Of a stretch of DNA of 64,000 nt, positions 26,907 to 35,315 are shown one piece after another. Source of the stretch: DASQPR01 sp963836785 (GTDB lineage: Bacteria; Actinomycetota; Actinomycetes; Mycobacteriales; Micromonosporaceae); assembly GCA_963836785.1 (NCBI GenBank), contig CAWIKW010000025.1, forward strand, positions 124,001 to 188,000, read 5' to 3'. The notes under the pieces are model-generated. The model was not told where the DNA came from and did not search any database. It saw only the letters and a program-made list of their open reading frames with translations. The position numbers and the translations under genes were made by a program. Position 1 is the stretch's first letter, and every line of letters begins with the position of its first letter.

Positions 26907-27208
26907 CGTGAGTCGTCCGCCGCGAGATGGGCCTCGATCGAGGCGACCTTGGCCGTGATGGCGTTTGTGACGCCGGGCCGGATGTCCGCCTTGAGGGAGA
27001 TGCTGACCCGGGGCGCCTTCGCGAGGACGGCGTCGGCGGCCTGCTTCACCACCGACATCACCTCGTCCCACTCACCTTCCAGCAGGGTGAACATCGCGTC
27101 GGTCTCGTTGGGTAGTCCGCTGGCCCGTACGACTCGGACCGCCTCGGCGACCGCCGCTCCGACGTCCTCGCCGACGCCGATCGGCGTGACGGAAAATGCC
27201 ACGATCAT
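26903..27208 (-). CDS. MTH1187/YkoF-like thiamine-binding family protein
   Basis: A 101-residue protein of the UPF0045/MTH1187 family, beginning MIVAFSVTPIGVGEDVG and containing DAMFTLLEGEWDEVMSVV. Relatives fold as ferredoxin-like tetramers, and some bind thiamine or its pyrimidine. It is translationally coupled (ATGA) to the downstream esterase-like gene; the meaning of this pairing is unclear. Confidence 0.82.
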   Translation of the reverse strand: MIVAFSVTPIGVGEDVGAAVAEAVRVVRASGLPNETDAMFTLLEGEWDEVMSVVKQAADAVLAKAPRVSISLKADIRPGVTNAITAKVASIEAHLAADDSR

Positions 27209-27307
27209 TGACGTTCCCTTCGATCCTCGACATGTGGACCCGCTCGTCGGTTGGTCGCCGGGCCATCTGACTCACCCGATCGCCGGCCGACCGCCGACCG
27301 AGCGGCG

Positions 27308-27739
27308 TCAGAATCCACGGACGCGATCGACCGTGATGCGGAGCGCGATGGAATATTCGGCGCTGAAATCCTCGACGTTGCCGCTGATCCGTTCCGCGGC
27401 CGCACGATACTTGCCGACGTACGGCGGGAACTCGTGAGGCAGCGGTTGATCCTCCACGATTTCCGCGCGGCCGGACAGCACGATGACGTCGCCGCCACGG
27501 CCGTCGCCATCGAGGTTGAGCGTGACCCGAGGATTCCGCCGAATATGCGCCAGCCGACGGGCATCGGGTCGGTTGTAGACAATGACGGTCGTGCCATCGA
27601 CCAGGAACCACACCGGATTCGGCTGGGGCGTCCCGTCGGCGCCGACGGTGGTCAACCAGATCACCTGTTCATCGCGCAGTCGCTGCTGGACCCGCTGACC
27701 AAACGGTGTCGCCGGGTCGGGGAACACGTCGTCCGTCAT
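27308..27739 (-). CDS. TIGR03667-like PPOX-class F420-dependent oxidoreductase
   Basis: A 143-residue split-barrel flavin/deazaflavin protein. Blocks VIWLTTVGADGTPQPNPVWF and RNPRVTLNLDGDGRGGDVIVL match the actinobacterial F420-binding PPOX subfamily (Rv3369-like). Such proteins reduce or oxidise small organic substrates using F420. It sits alone, 99 bases from the thiamine-binding-like gene on the same strand. Confidence 0.85.
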   Translation of the reverse strand: MTDDVFPDPATPFGQRVQQRLRDEQVIWLTTVGADGTPQPNPVWFLVDGTTVIVYNRPDARRLAHIRRNPRVTLNLDGDGRGGDVIVLSGRAEIVEDQPLPHEFPPYVGKYRAAAERISGNVEDFSAEYSIALRITVDRVRGF

Positions 27740-27813
27740 GGCGCGAGCCTAACCCCTGCCGCTCATCGGCCCGGCCGGCGCGTGCTTCGCCAACCGGCGA
27801 CCCAAGCGACGTC

Positions 27814-29250
27814 TCAGTCGCCGCCTCGGCCGGGCGCACGGCTGCCGGGAGTGAACGGGAAGATCGTGGCCGGATCGTGGCGACGACGGACATCTGCGAG
27901 TCGATCGGCGACCTCGGCCGGCCACGCGCGTTCCGCCTCATCGGCTGTATTGGCGGATCCGCAGAAGTTGATCTGCACCGCACCGGTCGACCACGGCGCC
28001 ACAGCGTCGATGACCGCCCGTACGGCGGCCTCGGCGGCCGAAAGCTGCGCGGCCTCGAAGTCCGGTGGCAGCGGGGCACTGACGACATAAAGGCACGCGC
28101 GCGCTTCTCGGCCGCTGACCGCGTCGCGCGGCGGTGTCCCGGTCAGCGCCCCGCCCATGTGGCGTACCTCGATGGCGACGACCGGCGCGTCGACATCGGG
28201 ACCGCCGACGCCGAGGATGGCGTCGACCGTCGCCGATTCGAATCGCTCGAGCAGAATGCCCCCGGTTGCCTGGCCCGACGGCGTCGTCGGATCGTTGTGG
28301 ATCGTGCCGAGGTCCGCGTAAGGCAGCTCACCCAGCCCGCCGAGGAGCGGCTTGCCCACGGCGGCCCGCAACGGCGCCAGGAGCTCTTCGGCCGACGCCG
28401 CCCGATCGTCGGCGTTGTCCCCGCCGACATATGCGACGCGGAGATGGGCCACGGTCTGGCCGCGGAGCGGTGGCGGCAGATCGGGCAGCTCCGGCAGGCG
28501 AAGGATCGCGAGCGATGTGCTGAGCGCGGGCGGCACAGCCGAATTCACGAACCGCTGGTACGCCCGAAAGAGCGTCACGATATCGCCGACCGGATAGAAC
28601 TCCCCGCCGCCATACAGCGACGCGAGGTCGAGTAACTCGACCGTCACGGCCGTGACAACGCCGAAGCCACCCTTGCCGCCCCGCAACGCCCAGAACAGGT
28701 CCGGGTCACGCTCCGCCGACACGGTCCGGAGTTCGCCGTCCGCGCATACGATCTCGAACGAGCTCACGTGGTCGGTGCTGAACCCGACCGTACGGCCGAT
28801 CGGTCCGAGGCCGCCGCCGAGCAGATATCCGGCCACGCCGACGCCGGGCGACGACCCGCACACCGGCGCGAGCCCGATCGGGGTCGCGGCCGCCATCACG
28901 TCGTGCCAGGTCGCGCCGGCACCGACACGTGCGGTTCGGGCGCCGACGTCGAGCGTGACATCGGTAATGCGGCTGGTGTTCAGCAGGATTCCCGTGGTGA
29001 CGGCCGGTATAGCGGCGTGCCCGAGGCCGACGGCGGCGACCGGGATTCCGGCGCCGGCGGCGGTCCGTACGGTCGCGACGACATCGTCGGTATCCGTCGC
29101 GCCGATCGCGATGGCCGGAGCATGCTCGACGGCCATCTCGAACCCGCTGACCTCGGCCGCGTACCCGTCTTGATCCGGGGTCAGCACCGGCCCGGCCACG
29201 GCCGAGCGCAGGGATTCGATCGCGTTTTGGGTGATGACGACGTCTGTCAT
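27814..29250 (-). CDS. FAD-linked oxidoreductase with BBE C-terminus
   Basis: A 478-residue PCMH-type FAD-binding oxidoreductase. The FAD domain (about 40-205) includes GLGHAAIPAV, where the histidine may attach FAD, and the GYLLGGGLGPIGRTVG loop. A berberine-bridge-enzyme-like segment near the end contains VQINFCGSANT and RRRHDPATIFP. Enzymes of this type oxidise alcohols or sugars. The ATG at 29250 follows GGGAGCTC; a 12-bp repeat array lies immediately upstream. Confidence 0.86.
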   Translation of the reverse strand: MTDVVITQNAIESLRSAVAGPVLTPDQDGYAAEVSGFEMAVEHAPAIAIGATDTDDVVATVRTAAGAGIPVAAVGLGHAAIPAVTTGILLNTSRITDVTLDVGARTARVGAGATWHDVMAAATPIGLAPVCGSSPGVGVAGYLLGGGLGPIGRTVGFSTDHVSSFEIVCADGELRTVSAERDPDLFWALRGGKGGFGVVTAVTVELLDLASLYGGGEFYPVGDIVTLFRAYQRFVNSAVPPALSTSLAILRLPELPDLPPPLRGQTVAHLRVAYVGGDNADDRAASAEELLAPLRAAVGKPLLGGLGELPYADLGTIHNDPTTPSGQATGGILLERFESATVDAILGVGGPDVDAPVVAIEVRHMGGALTGTPPRDAVSGREARACLYVVSAPLPPDFEAAQLSAAEAAVRAVIDAVAPWSTGAVQINFCGSANTADEAERAWPAEVADRLADVRRRHDPATIFPFTPGSRAPGRGGD

Positions 29251-29265
29251 GCCAGAGCTCCCGCA

Positions 29266-29340
29266 GGGTCGATGGCTAGGTCGATTGCTGCTCGGTCGAT
29301 GGCTCGGTCGATGGCCCGGTCGATGGCTCGGTCGATGGCT
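29266..29340. repeat. Six 12-bp tandem repeats upstream of an FAD oxidoreductase
   Basis: Units are variants of CGGTCGATGGCT, with one three-base interruption after the second unit. The array starts 15 bases upstream of the oxidoreductase start codon and probably lies in its promoter or leader. Confidence 0.9.
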
Positions 29341-29392
29341 CCCGGAGGTGCGCCGGATGGGACGCCGCCGACGATGTCTCGACCTCACTCAA

Positions 29393-30181
29393 TCAGAGGT
29401 TGCTGGCGTCCGTACCCACATCGTGTGGTTTGGCCGCGACACGGGCGTACAGCTCAGCGAGCCGCCGGGCCGCATAGTCCGGCTCGGCCGTCCAGCAGGT
29501 CGCGGCCTCCCACGCGACGCCGGCGATGCTGAGCGCTTCGGCCTCGACCGGTACGTCCGCCGCGACGTCCGGGGGCAGAAAGGCGAAATCGAACCACGGT
29601 ACGTCCACGCGCGATTCGTCCCAGTCGAGCAGCGCGATGCCGGCGTCGGTGACCAGGATGTTGCCGCCGCCGACATCGCCGTGGTTCACACATTCCGCAC
29701 CGGTGACGACCGCCCGCCACGCCGCCCGGACGGCCTCGACCGCCTCATACGGCATGGCGTCGAGCCGTACGTCGCCACCGCGGTCTTCGGTCAGCAACTG
29801 CCGGCTGGATGCGAACCCGGGCCGTTGCGGCCAACCCGCGGTCATCTCATGTACGGCCGTGAGCACCGCTACGGCACGCTGCCAGTCCTCGCGATCGCGA
29901 GGCGGCCGGCCGTCGATGAATCGATAGATCAGTACGCCGTCGACGTGGCGGCGACCGTCGTCACTGGACACCGGCCGGGGCACCTCGATGCCGTGCGCAG
30001 CGAGGAACTCCAGCAGATCCAACTCCCAGTCGAGCGCGGGGACCGACCGGCCGGAGCGGCGTACGACGAGGCGCTCGATACCTCGTTCGGCCCGGACAAC
30101 CTGATTACGCACGCCCCCGGCGAGCGGGCCGCGCAGTTCGACACCGGTCCACGCCGCGACCGACGACGGATGCAGTTCCAC
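29393..30181 (-). CDS. Aminoglycoside-phosphotransferase-like kinase
   Basis: A 262-residue APH/choline-kinase-fold protein. The catalytic loop is NHGDVGGGNI and the metal-binding DWD follows in LLDWDESRV. The N-lobe has LERLVVRRS-like sequence (ERLVVRRSGRS) supplying the ATP lysine/arginine region. It could phosphorylate a small molecule; antibiotic resistance is not implied. The GTG at 30181 starts just before the conserved N-lobe; the long upstream open frame lacks conserved sequence. Confidence 0.78.
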   Translation of the reverse strand: MELHPSSVAAWTGVELRGPLAGGVRNQVVRAERGIERLVVRRSGRSVPALDWELDLLEFLAAHGIEVPRPVSSDDGRRHVDGVLIYRFIDGRPPRDREDWQRAVAVLTAVHEMTAGWPQRPGFASSRQLLTEDRGGDVRLDAMPYEAVEAVRAAWRAVVTGAECVNHGDVGGGNILVTDAGIALLDWDESRVDVPWFDFAFLPPDVAADVPVEAEALSIAGVAWEAATCWTAEPDYAARRLAELYARVAAKPHDVGTDASNL

Positions 30182-30356
30182 GGACTCATCGTGCCCGCCG
30201 CCGCCGAACCAGGCGCGCCGCCGCTCCCGCCGCCGGCACCGCGGACACCGCCGCCGCAGGCGCCCGCAAATGTACGGAACTTGGCCGGCGATACGGCCAA
30301 ATTCCGGCCAACTCCCGTACACATGCAAGGCCTGGGGGGCGCAAAGGACCTGCGTG

Positions 30357-30387
30357 TTGACGTGCATTCGTACAGGTGTTCTATATT
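30357..30387 (+). promoter_or_regulatory. Sigma-70-like promoter for a small gene
   Basis: TTGACG (30357-30362) is followed after 16 bases by TTCTAT, or after 19 bases by TATATT. The downstream gene starts at 30395 with GAGAGG directly before it, so the leader must be very short. Confidence 0.5.
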
Positions 30388-30394
30388 GAGAGGC

Positions 30395-30646
30395 ATGGCC
30401 GGACACGATCGCGAACTCCGAGACGCACGGACACGGTACGTGGCCGCCGCGCGACGGCTCGACGAGGCGATCCGCGCATTTCGGTCCGCCGCCGTGCCAC
30501 TGAACCCGGGAACCGCGGCCGAGCCGATTCCGTGGTCGCGTAGTCACGTGCAGACGACGACCGCGCTGGCGCGGGCGTTGCTCGACGTTCTGGACAAACG
30601 CAAGACCTGGGACCAGATGCGCAACGAGTGGCAGCCGCCGCACTAG
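30395..30646 (+). CDS. Small helical hypothetical protein
   Basis: An 83-residue charged protein (MAGHDRELRDARTRYV start, WDQMRNEWQPPH end) that looks largely alpha-helical and has no recognised domain. It has a strong GAGAGG ribosome site, a promoter just upstream and a natural-looking composition, which favour a real gene. It meets the next minus-strand frame with a four-base overlap. Confidence 0.65.
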   Translation: MAGHDRELRDARTRYVAAARRLDEAIRAFRSAAVPLNPGTAAEPIPWSRSHVQTTTALARALLDVLDKRKTWDQMRNEWQPPH

Positions 30647-30843
30647 CCGGCGGCGTCGCTCGCGCGCTGGGCCCAATACTCAAGGTGCCTGCGATGCAGC
30701 CAACGGTCGATCCATGGTCGATCGGGCTGATCCGGTAGCGACGAGCTGTTTCGCAGGTCGACGAGCCGGATTTCCGCCGGGCCGTCGATCAATGCGCTGG
30801 TCACGTCGAGTGACCTTAGGTCACCGGTGCCGACGCGAGCCAT
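30643..30843 (-). CDS. Small hypothetical protein
   Basis: A 66-residue frame with balanced composition (segments such as GPAEIRLVDLRN and WIDRWLHRRHLEYWAQ). It lacks a convincing ribosome binding site. No family recognised; it could be chance coding. Confidence 0.4.
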   Translation of the reverse strand: MARVGTGDLRSLDVTSALIDGPAEIRLVDLRNSSSLPDQPDRPWIDRWLHRRHLEYWAQRASDAAG

Positions 30844-31062
30844 CCCGTAATCGCGTTGTACCCGCGCGTCGTGGAAATACGACGGATGAAGGCAACGAAT
30901 CGGCCGACCGACGGCGTCTGTCTAAATGAGGGCTCTCCGGGGCCCCGGGCGATGTGGCGCACAACTCGTACGCGAGGGCACGACGCGAGGTTGCGGCCGC
31001 AGAGGTTCGGGTAGCTTCCGTTGGGTCTATCCGTCACGTGGCCGCGAAAGTGAGGAGTCTTT

Positions 31063-32457
31063 GTGTCAGTCAGCGCGACCGACACGACCGAACAGATCGG
31101 TGCAAATCAGCCGAAGGTGGCAACTCCCCCAACTAAGCATCGTCTCGAAGTGCTCGACGGCATCCGGTTCCTGGCCGCGGCGTACGTCGTGGTATTCCAC
31201 TTCTCGGCGGGTGACCGCAGTAGCTGGCACGGCCCGTCGCGGGTGCTGTTCGCACCGCTGTTCCACGTCGCGTCGTACGGCTGGCTCGGTGTCGAACTGT
31301 TCTTCATGATCAGCGGATTCGTCATCTGCCTCAGTGCATGGGGCAAGAGTGTCGGCGAGTTTGCGATCTCCCGATTCGTCCGGCTCTATCCGGCGTATTG
31401 GTTCGCGATCATGCTGACCACGACAGTGTTGCTCGTGGATCAGAGTCGTGCGCACGCCCTGTCGTGGTCCCAAGTGCTGACAAACCTGACCATGACCGAG
31501 TCGTACGCGCAGGTGCCGGCGGTCGACCCGTCGTACTGGACGCTCGCTATCGAGCTGAACTTCTATCTGCTCGTGGCGGTGACGCTGACTTGGCGGGGAT
31601 TCACCTATAACCGCGTCGTCACGTTCTGCGCGGTGTGGTTGGCCGCGTCACTGTTCGACGCCGTGACCGACTCCTACTGGTACGGACTTCTCGTGCAGCC
31701 GTTGTACGTGCCGTTCTTTGTCGCCGGCATCGTCGCCTACCTGATGCACCGCTTCGGTCCGAGCCTGGCACTGTGGGCGTTGCTCGCGTGTTGCTGGGCG
31801 TGCGCGATGTATCGGTTGGTCGACCGAACCGCGGTGCAGCACCCGTCCGGCGTGACCCTGAACTACTGGGTGTCGGCCGTCATCGTCTCCGGGTTCTTCA
31901 TCCTGCTGACGCTTGTCGCGCTGCACAAACTCAACGCGGTTCGCGGCCGCTGGCTCGTCACGGCCGGCGCGCTCACGTACCCGCTATATCTGCTGCACCA
32001 ACAGATCGGCGAAACGCTCATCCGCTCGCTGGACCACCGCGTTCCGTCGTGGGCCTTGTTGGTGGGCGTGTTCGCCTTCATGCTCGTGCTCTCGTGGCTG
32101 GTCCAGCACTACGCCGAGCGTCCGCTCGCCCGCCGCATACGGACGGCGCTAATGGCGGGCCTGATCCGATGCCGCGAACTGCGGCGGCGGATCATCGGAT
32201 CGAAGCGTTTCCGAAGTCAGACCGACGGATCAGCGGAGGTTTCGCTTCCGCCTCGGGTTCCTAGCCCGCGCACCGACAGGATCGATGCCCCACCGGATCC
32301 GCGAACTCCCGATATCTCGTCCCGCCGTCAAACAACAATGTCGCTCCGACCGCCAGTACCTGGGCCGGAGCCGGGTCGAGACCCTCGACCTCGAGATCTG
32401 GGTGGGACCGCTGTGGCCAGGCCGGATCGGGCCAGCGTCGCGCGCGTTAGTCGCTGA
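31063..32457 (+). CDS. Acyltransferase 3 family membrane protein (OafA/YrhL-like)
   Basis: A 464-residue membrane protein with ten or so helices. The start RLEVLDGIRFLAAAYVVVFHF contains the characteristic catalytic histidine of acyltransferase-3 proteins, and LGVELFFMISGFVICLS is the next signature. These enzymes acylate sugars, peptidoglycan or macrolides at the membrane. The GTG at 31063 follows GAGGAG. The last 90 residues are hydrophilic and poorly conserved-looking. No glycan cluster is adjacent, so the acceptor is unknown. Confidence 0.87.
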   Translation: MSVSATDTTEQIGANQPKVATPPTKHRLEVLDGIRFLAAAYVVVFHFSAGDRSSWHGPSRVLFAPLFHVASYGWLGVELFFMISGFVICLSAWGKSVGEFAISRFVRLYPAYWFAIMLTTTVLLVDQSRAHALSWSQVLTNLTMTESYAQVPAVDPSYWTLAIELNFYLLVAVTLTWRGFTYNRVVTFCAVWLAASLFDAVTDSYWYGLLVQPLYVPFFVAGIVAYLMHRFGPSLALWALLACCWACAMYRLVDRTAVQHPSGVTLNYWVSAVIVSGFFILLTLVALHKLNAVRGRWLVTAGALTYPLYLLHQQIGETLIRSLDHRVPSWALLVGVFAFMLVLSWLVQHYAERPLARRIRTALMAGLIRCRELRRRIIGSKRFRSQTDGSAEVSLPPRVPSPRTDRIDAPPDPRTPDISSRRQTTMSLRPPVPGPEPGRDPRPRDLGGTAVARPDRASVARVSR

Positions 32458-32543
32458 CGGGCGCGGTCGCCGTCCCCAGCGCAGGTTCGCCGTGCGACGG
32501 CTCCCGATCGCACGTCCGGCCTTGTCGGAGGTAACTTCCACGA

Positions 32544-33221
32544 ATGGCTCGTACGACCCGGTCACCGACCGTAGCCCCGGACAACGTCGAGGTCTCGGCC
32601 GATGCCGGCGCGCCCGGCCGGGCCGGTTATCGGCGATCGGCCGGGTCGGCTCGCGGCCAGGCGCGGCGACAGGAGTTGCTTGATCGCGTGACCGACGACC
32701 TCGCGGTCAACGGATTGGTCGATTTCTCGCTACGGCGGGCGGCGCGAGCGGCCGGGACGACGCACAAGGTGCTTCTGTACCACTTCGACGGCGCCGATGA
32801 TCTTCTCGCGCAGGCGATGTTCCGGTTGCGCGAGCGACGCATCAGCAATGTGTTGGCGGCCGCGGCCAAGAGTCCGGTCCGTCAGACGCTCGCGGCCCGC
32901 GTACGCGCCATCTGGCCCGTCCTCATGGCCGACGAGTCCGGCCTGCGGGTCATCGATCAGGCCATCGGACTGGTGATGTACGACCCGGAGCGCTACGCCC
33001 AACTCGGGCGGGAAGCGTCGACGCAGTACCTGCCCTCGCTGCTCTCGCTGTGCCCGGAGGACTGGTCCGACCAGCGCAAGTCCGAGGTTGCCCACATGAT
33101 GTTGGCGATCTTCCGCGGCTTCCTCATGGACTGGCGGACGACCGGCGAGACCACGCGGATCGACGCCGGCACCGAGGCGCTCCTCCGCGCGCTCGAGCGC
33201 GAGGAAGCCGCGACCGAATAA
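32544..33221 (+). CDS. TetR-family transcriptional regulator
   Basis: A 225-residue protein with a 35-residue arm, then a TetR helix-turn-helix (FSLRRAARAAGTTHKVLLYHF, split as recognition helix GTTHKVLLYHF) and an all-helical ligand domain. It is upstream of two alpha/beta hydrolase genes in the same direction, and a perfect palindrome (33423-33436) lies in their promoter, so they are probably its targets. The ligand is unknown. Confidence 0.86.
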   Translation: MARTTRSPTVAPDNVEVSADAGAPGRAGYRRSAGSARGQARRQELLDRVTDDLAVNGLVDFSLRRAARAAGTTHKVLLYHFDGADDLLAQAMFRLRERRISNVLAAAAKSPVRQTLAARVRAIWPVLMADESGLRVIDQAIGLVMYDPERYAQLGREASTQYLPSLLSLCPEDWSDQRKSEVAHMMLAIFRGFLMDWRTTGETTRIDAGTEALLRALEREEAATE

Positions 33222-33285
33222 CGCGACCGAATAACCACACGACCGAGACAACCGCGACCAAATGATCACCGCGACCGGGCTGACC

Positions 33286-33330
33286 GGCGCGGCGTCGAGC
33301 GGCGCGGCGTCGAGCGGCGCGGCGTCGCGC
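33286..33330. repeat. Three 15-bp tandem repeats after the TetR gene
   Basis: GGCGCGGCGTCGAGC occurs twice and GGCGCGGCGTCGCGC once, head to tail. A second repeat, GCGACCGAATAA twice in tandem, spans the stop codon of the TetR gene at about 33209-33233. Confidence 0.85.
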
Positions 33331-33422
33331 GGCGCGGGTCTGCCAGCGCGGCGTCGGCGGCATCTCCCGGCGGCGAACCTCACACACGGCGACCCCGATG
33401 CCGAATCCGATGGACATGATGC

Positions 33423-33436
33423 GAACCACGTGGTTC
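33423..33436. promoter_or_regulatory. Perfect palindrome, candidate TetR operator
   Basis: GAACCACGTGGTTC is its own reverse complement. It lies 41 bases upstream of the first hydrolase gene and downstream of the TetR gene, which is where a TetR repressor would act. Confidence 0.6.
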
Positions 33437-33477
33437 ACTTCTCGTAAGGGAACGAATATCGACTGGGGGTCTCGCGG

Positions 33478-34440
33478 ATGTCTGTGCAGCGGGAGAAAGT
33501 TCGATTCGTCAGTGGCGATGCCGAGTGCGTTGCCTGGCACTATCCGGCAACCAACGGCGCCTGCGTGATCATGGCTGGCGGCTTCGCGGTGACCAAGGAG
33601 CCGGCGACTGACCGGTTCGCGAAGCGATTCAACGAAGCCGGATTCGGCGTCCTCGCGTTCGACTATCGCCGGCTCGGCGAAAGTGGCGGCGAGCCGCGTC
33701 AGGTCGTACGCATCGCCGATCAGCTCGCCGACTGGCAGGCCGCGATCGCGTACGCCCGTACGCTGCCCGGAGTCGATCCGGCCCGCCTGGCAGTGTGGGG
33801 CTTTTCCGCGTCGGGTGGCCACATCTTCCACGTCGCCGCGCGCAACCCAGAGATCGCCGCCGCCATCGCCCAGACGCCGAACGCCGACGGCCCGGCCGCC
33901 ACCCGCAACGCGGCGCGCTACCAGACACCACTCGCGCTGCTTCGCCTCACCGGCCGGGGAGTCATCGATGCCATCGGCGGTCTCATCGGTCGCCCACCAC
34001 GGCTCGTGCCGCTCGTCGGGGCACGCGGGACGGTCGCTGTTCTGTCGACACCGGACGTGCTCGACAGCGACCGCATTCTCAACCCAGGCAACACGTACCC
34101 GGATTGGCAGCAGTCAGTTGCCGCGCGATCAACGCTCCCACTCGGTTTCTACCGGCCTGGTCGGGTGGCGTCCCAGGTGCAATGCCCGCTGCTGGTGGTC
34201 GTCTGCGACGAGGATTGCACGGCATTGGCCGAACCATCCGTCGCCGCGGCGCAGCGCGCTCCGCGAGGCGAACTCGTCCGGATGCCCGGGGGCCACTACG
34301 AACCGTTCCTGGGCGGACACGAACGCACCGTCGAGGCCGAGCTGACCTTCCTGCGCCGACACCTGCTGGAGCCGTCGGGTACGGATCGTTCCGGCTCCCG
34401 TACCGCCGAATTGGCACCGCAGAGGGGCGGACGGGCATGA
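33478..34440 (+). CDS. Alpha/beta hydrolase
   Basis: A 320-residue hydrolase related to the dienelactone-hydrolase/acyl-thioesterase-like group. The nucleophile serine is in WGFSASGGH, a DYRRLGESGGE strand-loop precedes it, and the acid/histidine end is VVCDEDC and PGGHYEPF. Substrate unknown. It is coupled by ATGA to a second hydrolase and is probably controlled by the neighbouring TetR. Confidence 0.83.
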   Translation: MSVQREKVRFVSGDAECVAWHYPATNGACVIMAGGFAVTKEPATDRFAKRFNEAGFGVLAFDYRRLGESGGEPRQVVRIADQLADWQAAIAYARTLPGVDPARLAVWGFSASGGHIFHVAARNPEIAAAIAQTPNADGPAATRNAARYQTPLALLRLTGRGVIDAIGGLIGRPPRLVPLVGARGTVAVLSTPDVLDSDRILNPGNTYPDWQQSVAARSTLPLGFYRPGRVASQVQCPLLVVVCDEDCTALAEPSVAAAQRAPRGELVRMPGGHYEPFLGGHERTVEAELTFLRRHLLEPSGTDRSGSRTAELAPQRGGRA

Positions 34441-35285
34441 GTGAGATCGAGCTGTCGGTCGGGACGGTCGAGTACCGGGACACCGGCGGCGATGGCCCGG
34501 TCGTCGTGCTGCTGCACGGGTTGCTGATGGACGCCACGCTGTGGGATGCAGTGATCGCCGATCTGTCGGTCGATCATCGATGCGTTGCACCGACGCTGCC
34601 GCTCGGTGCGCATCGACGGGCGGTGCACGCCGACGCCGACCTTTCGCTGCCCGGGATTGCGCGGCTCGTCACGGAATTCCTCGAGCGCCTCGACCTGAAC
34701 GATGTGACCCTTGTCGGCAACGACACCGGCGGCGCCGTCGCACAGCTGGTCATCGCCGACACCGCCGTACGGGTCGGCGGGGTCGTCCTCGCATCCTGCG
34801 AAGCATTCGACAACATCCCGCCCGGACTGACCGGCCGCACGCTGGCATTGACCGGCAAGCTCTCGCCCCGGATGTTCGGACTGTTCATGCAGCAGATGCG
34901 TCTCCGGCCACTCCGTCGACTCCCGATCGCGTTCGGATGGCTGACGAAACGCGGAGATGCGACCACCGCACAGTGGGTCCGGCCGGTCATGGAGCAGCCG
35001 GCGATCCGCCGCGACACCGTACGGGTGCTGCGAGCGGTCATGTCGGACACTCGTGTGCTGATCGACGTGGCTCAGCGCCTGCCGCGATTCGACCGACCCG
35101 CCCTCGTGATCTGGGCGAGCCACGACCGCGTCATGCCCCTCGCGCACGGCCGGCGCCTCGCCGACCTGCTTCCGCAGGGGCGACTGATCGAGGTCGACGA
35201 CAGCTACACGCTGATCCCGCTCGACCAGCCGGTGCGGTTTGCTCAGATGATCCGGAAATTCACGTACGCGGTTGACCTGACGTAG
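34437..35285 (+). CDS. Alpha/beta hydrolase with aspartate at the nucleophile position
   Basis: A 282-residue hydrolase with oxyanion region LLHGLLMDATLW and nucleophile elbow VGNDTGGA. The elbow has Asp rather than Ser, as in haloalkane dehalogenases and epoxide hydrolases. The second acid is in WASHDRVMPL. Near the usual histidine site the sequence is DDSYTLIPLDQP, with no histidine, so the base may be missing or elsewhere. The ATG overlaps the stop of the preceding hydrolase. Confidence 0.8.
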   Translation: MSEIELSVGTVEYRDTGGDGPVVVLLHGLLMDATLWDAVIADLSVDHRCVAPTLPLGAHRRAVHADADLSLPGIARLVTEFLERLDLNDVTLVGNDTGGAVAQLVIADTAVRVGGVVLASCEAFDNIPPGLTGRTLALTGKLSPRMFGLFMQQMRLRPLRRLPIAFGWLTKRGDATTAQWVRPVMEQPAIRRDTVRVLRAVMSDTRVLIDVAQRLPRFDRPALVIWASHDRVMPLAHGRRLADLLPQGRLIEVDDSYTLIPLDQPVRFAQMIRKFTYAVDLT

Positions 35286-35315
35286 CTGCGATCGAGGTTC
35301 GACTTCTGGACGCCA

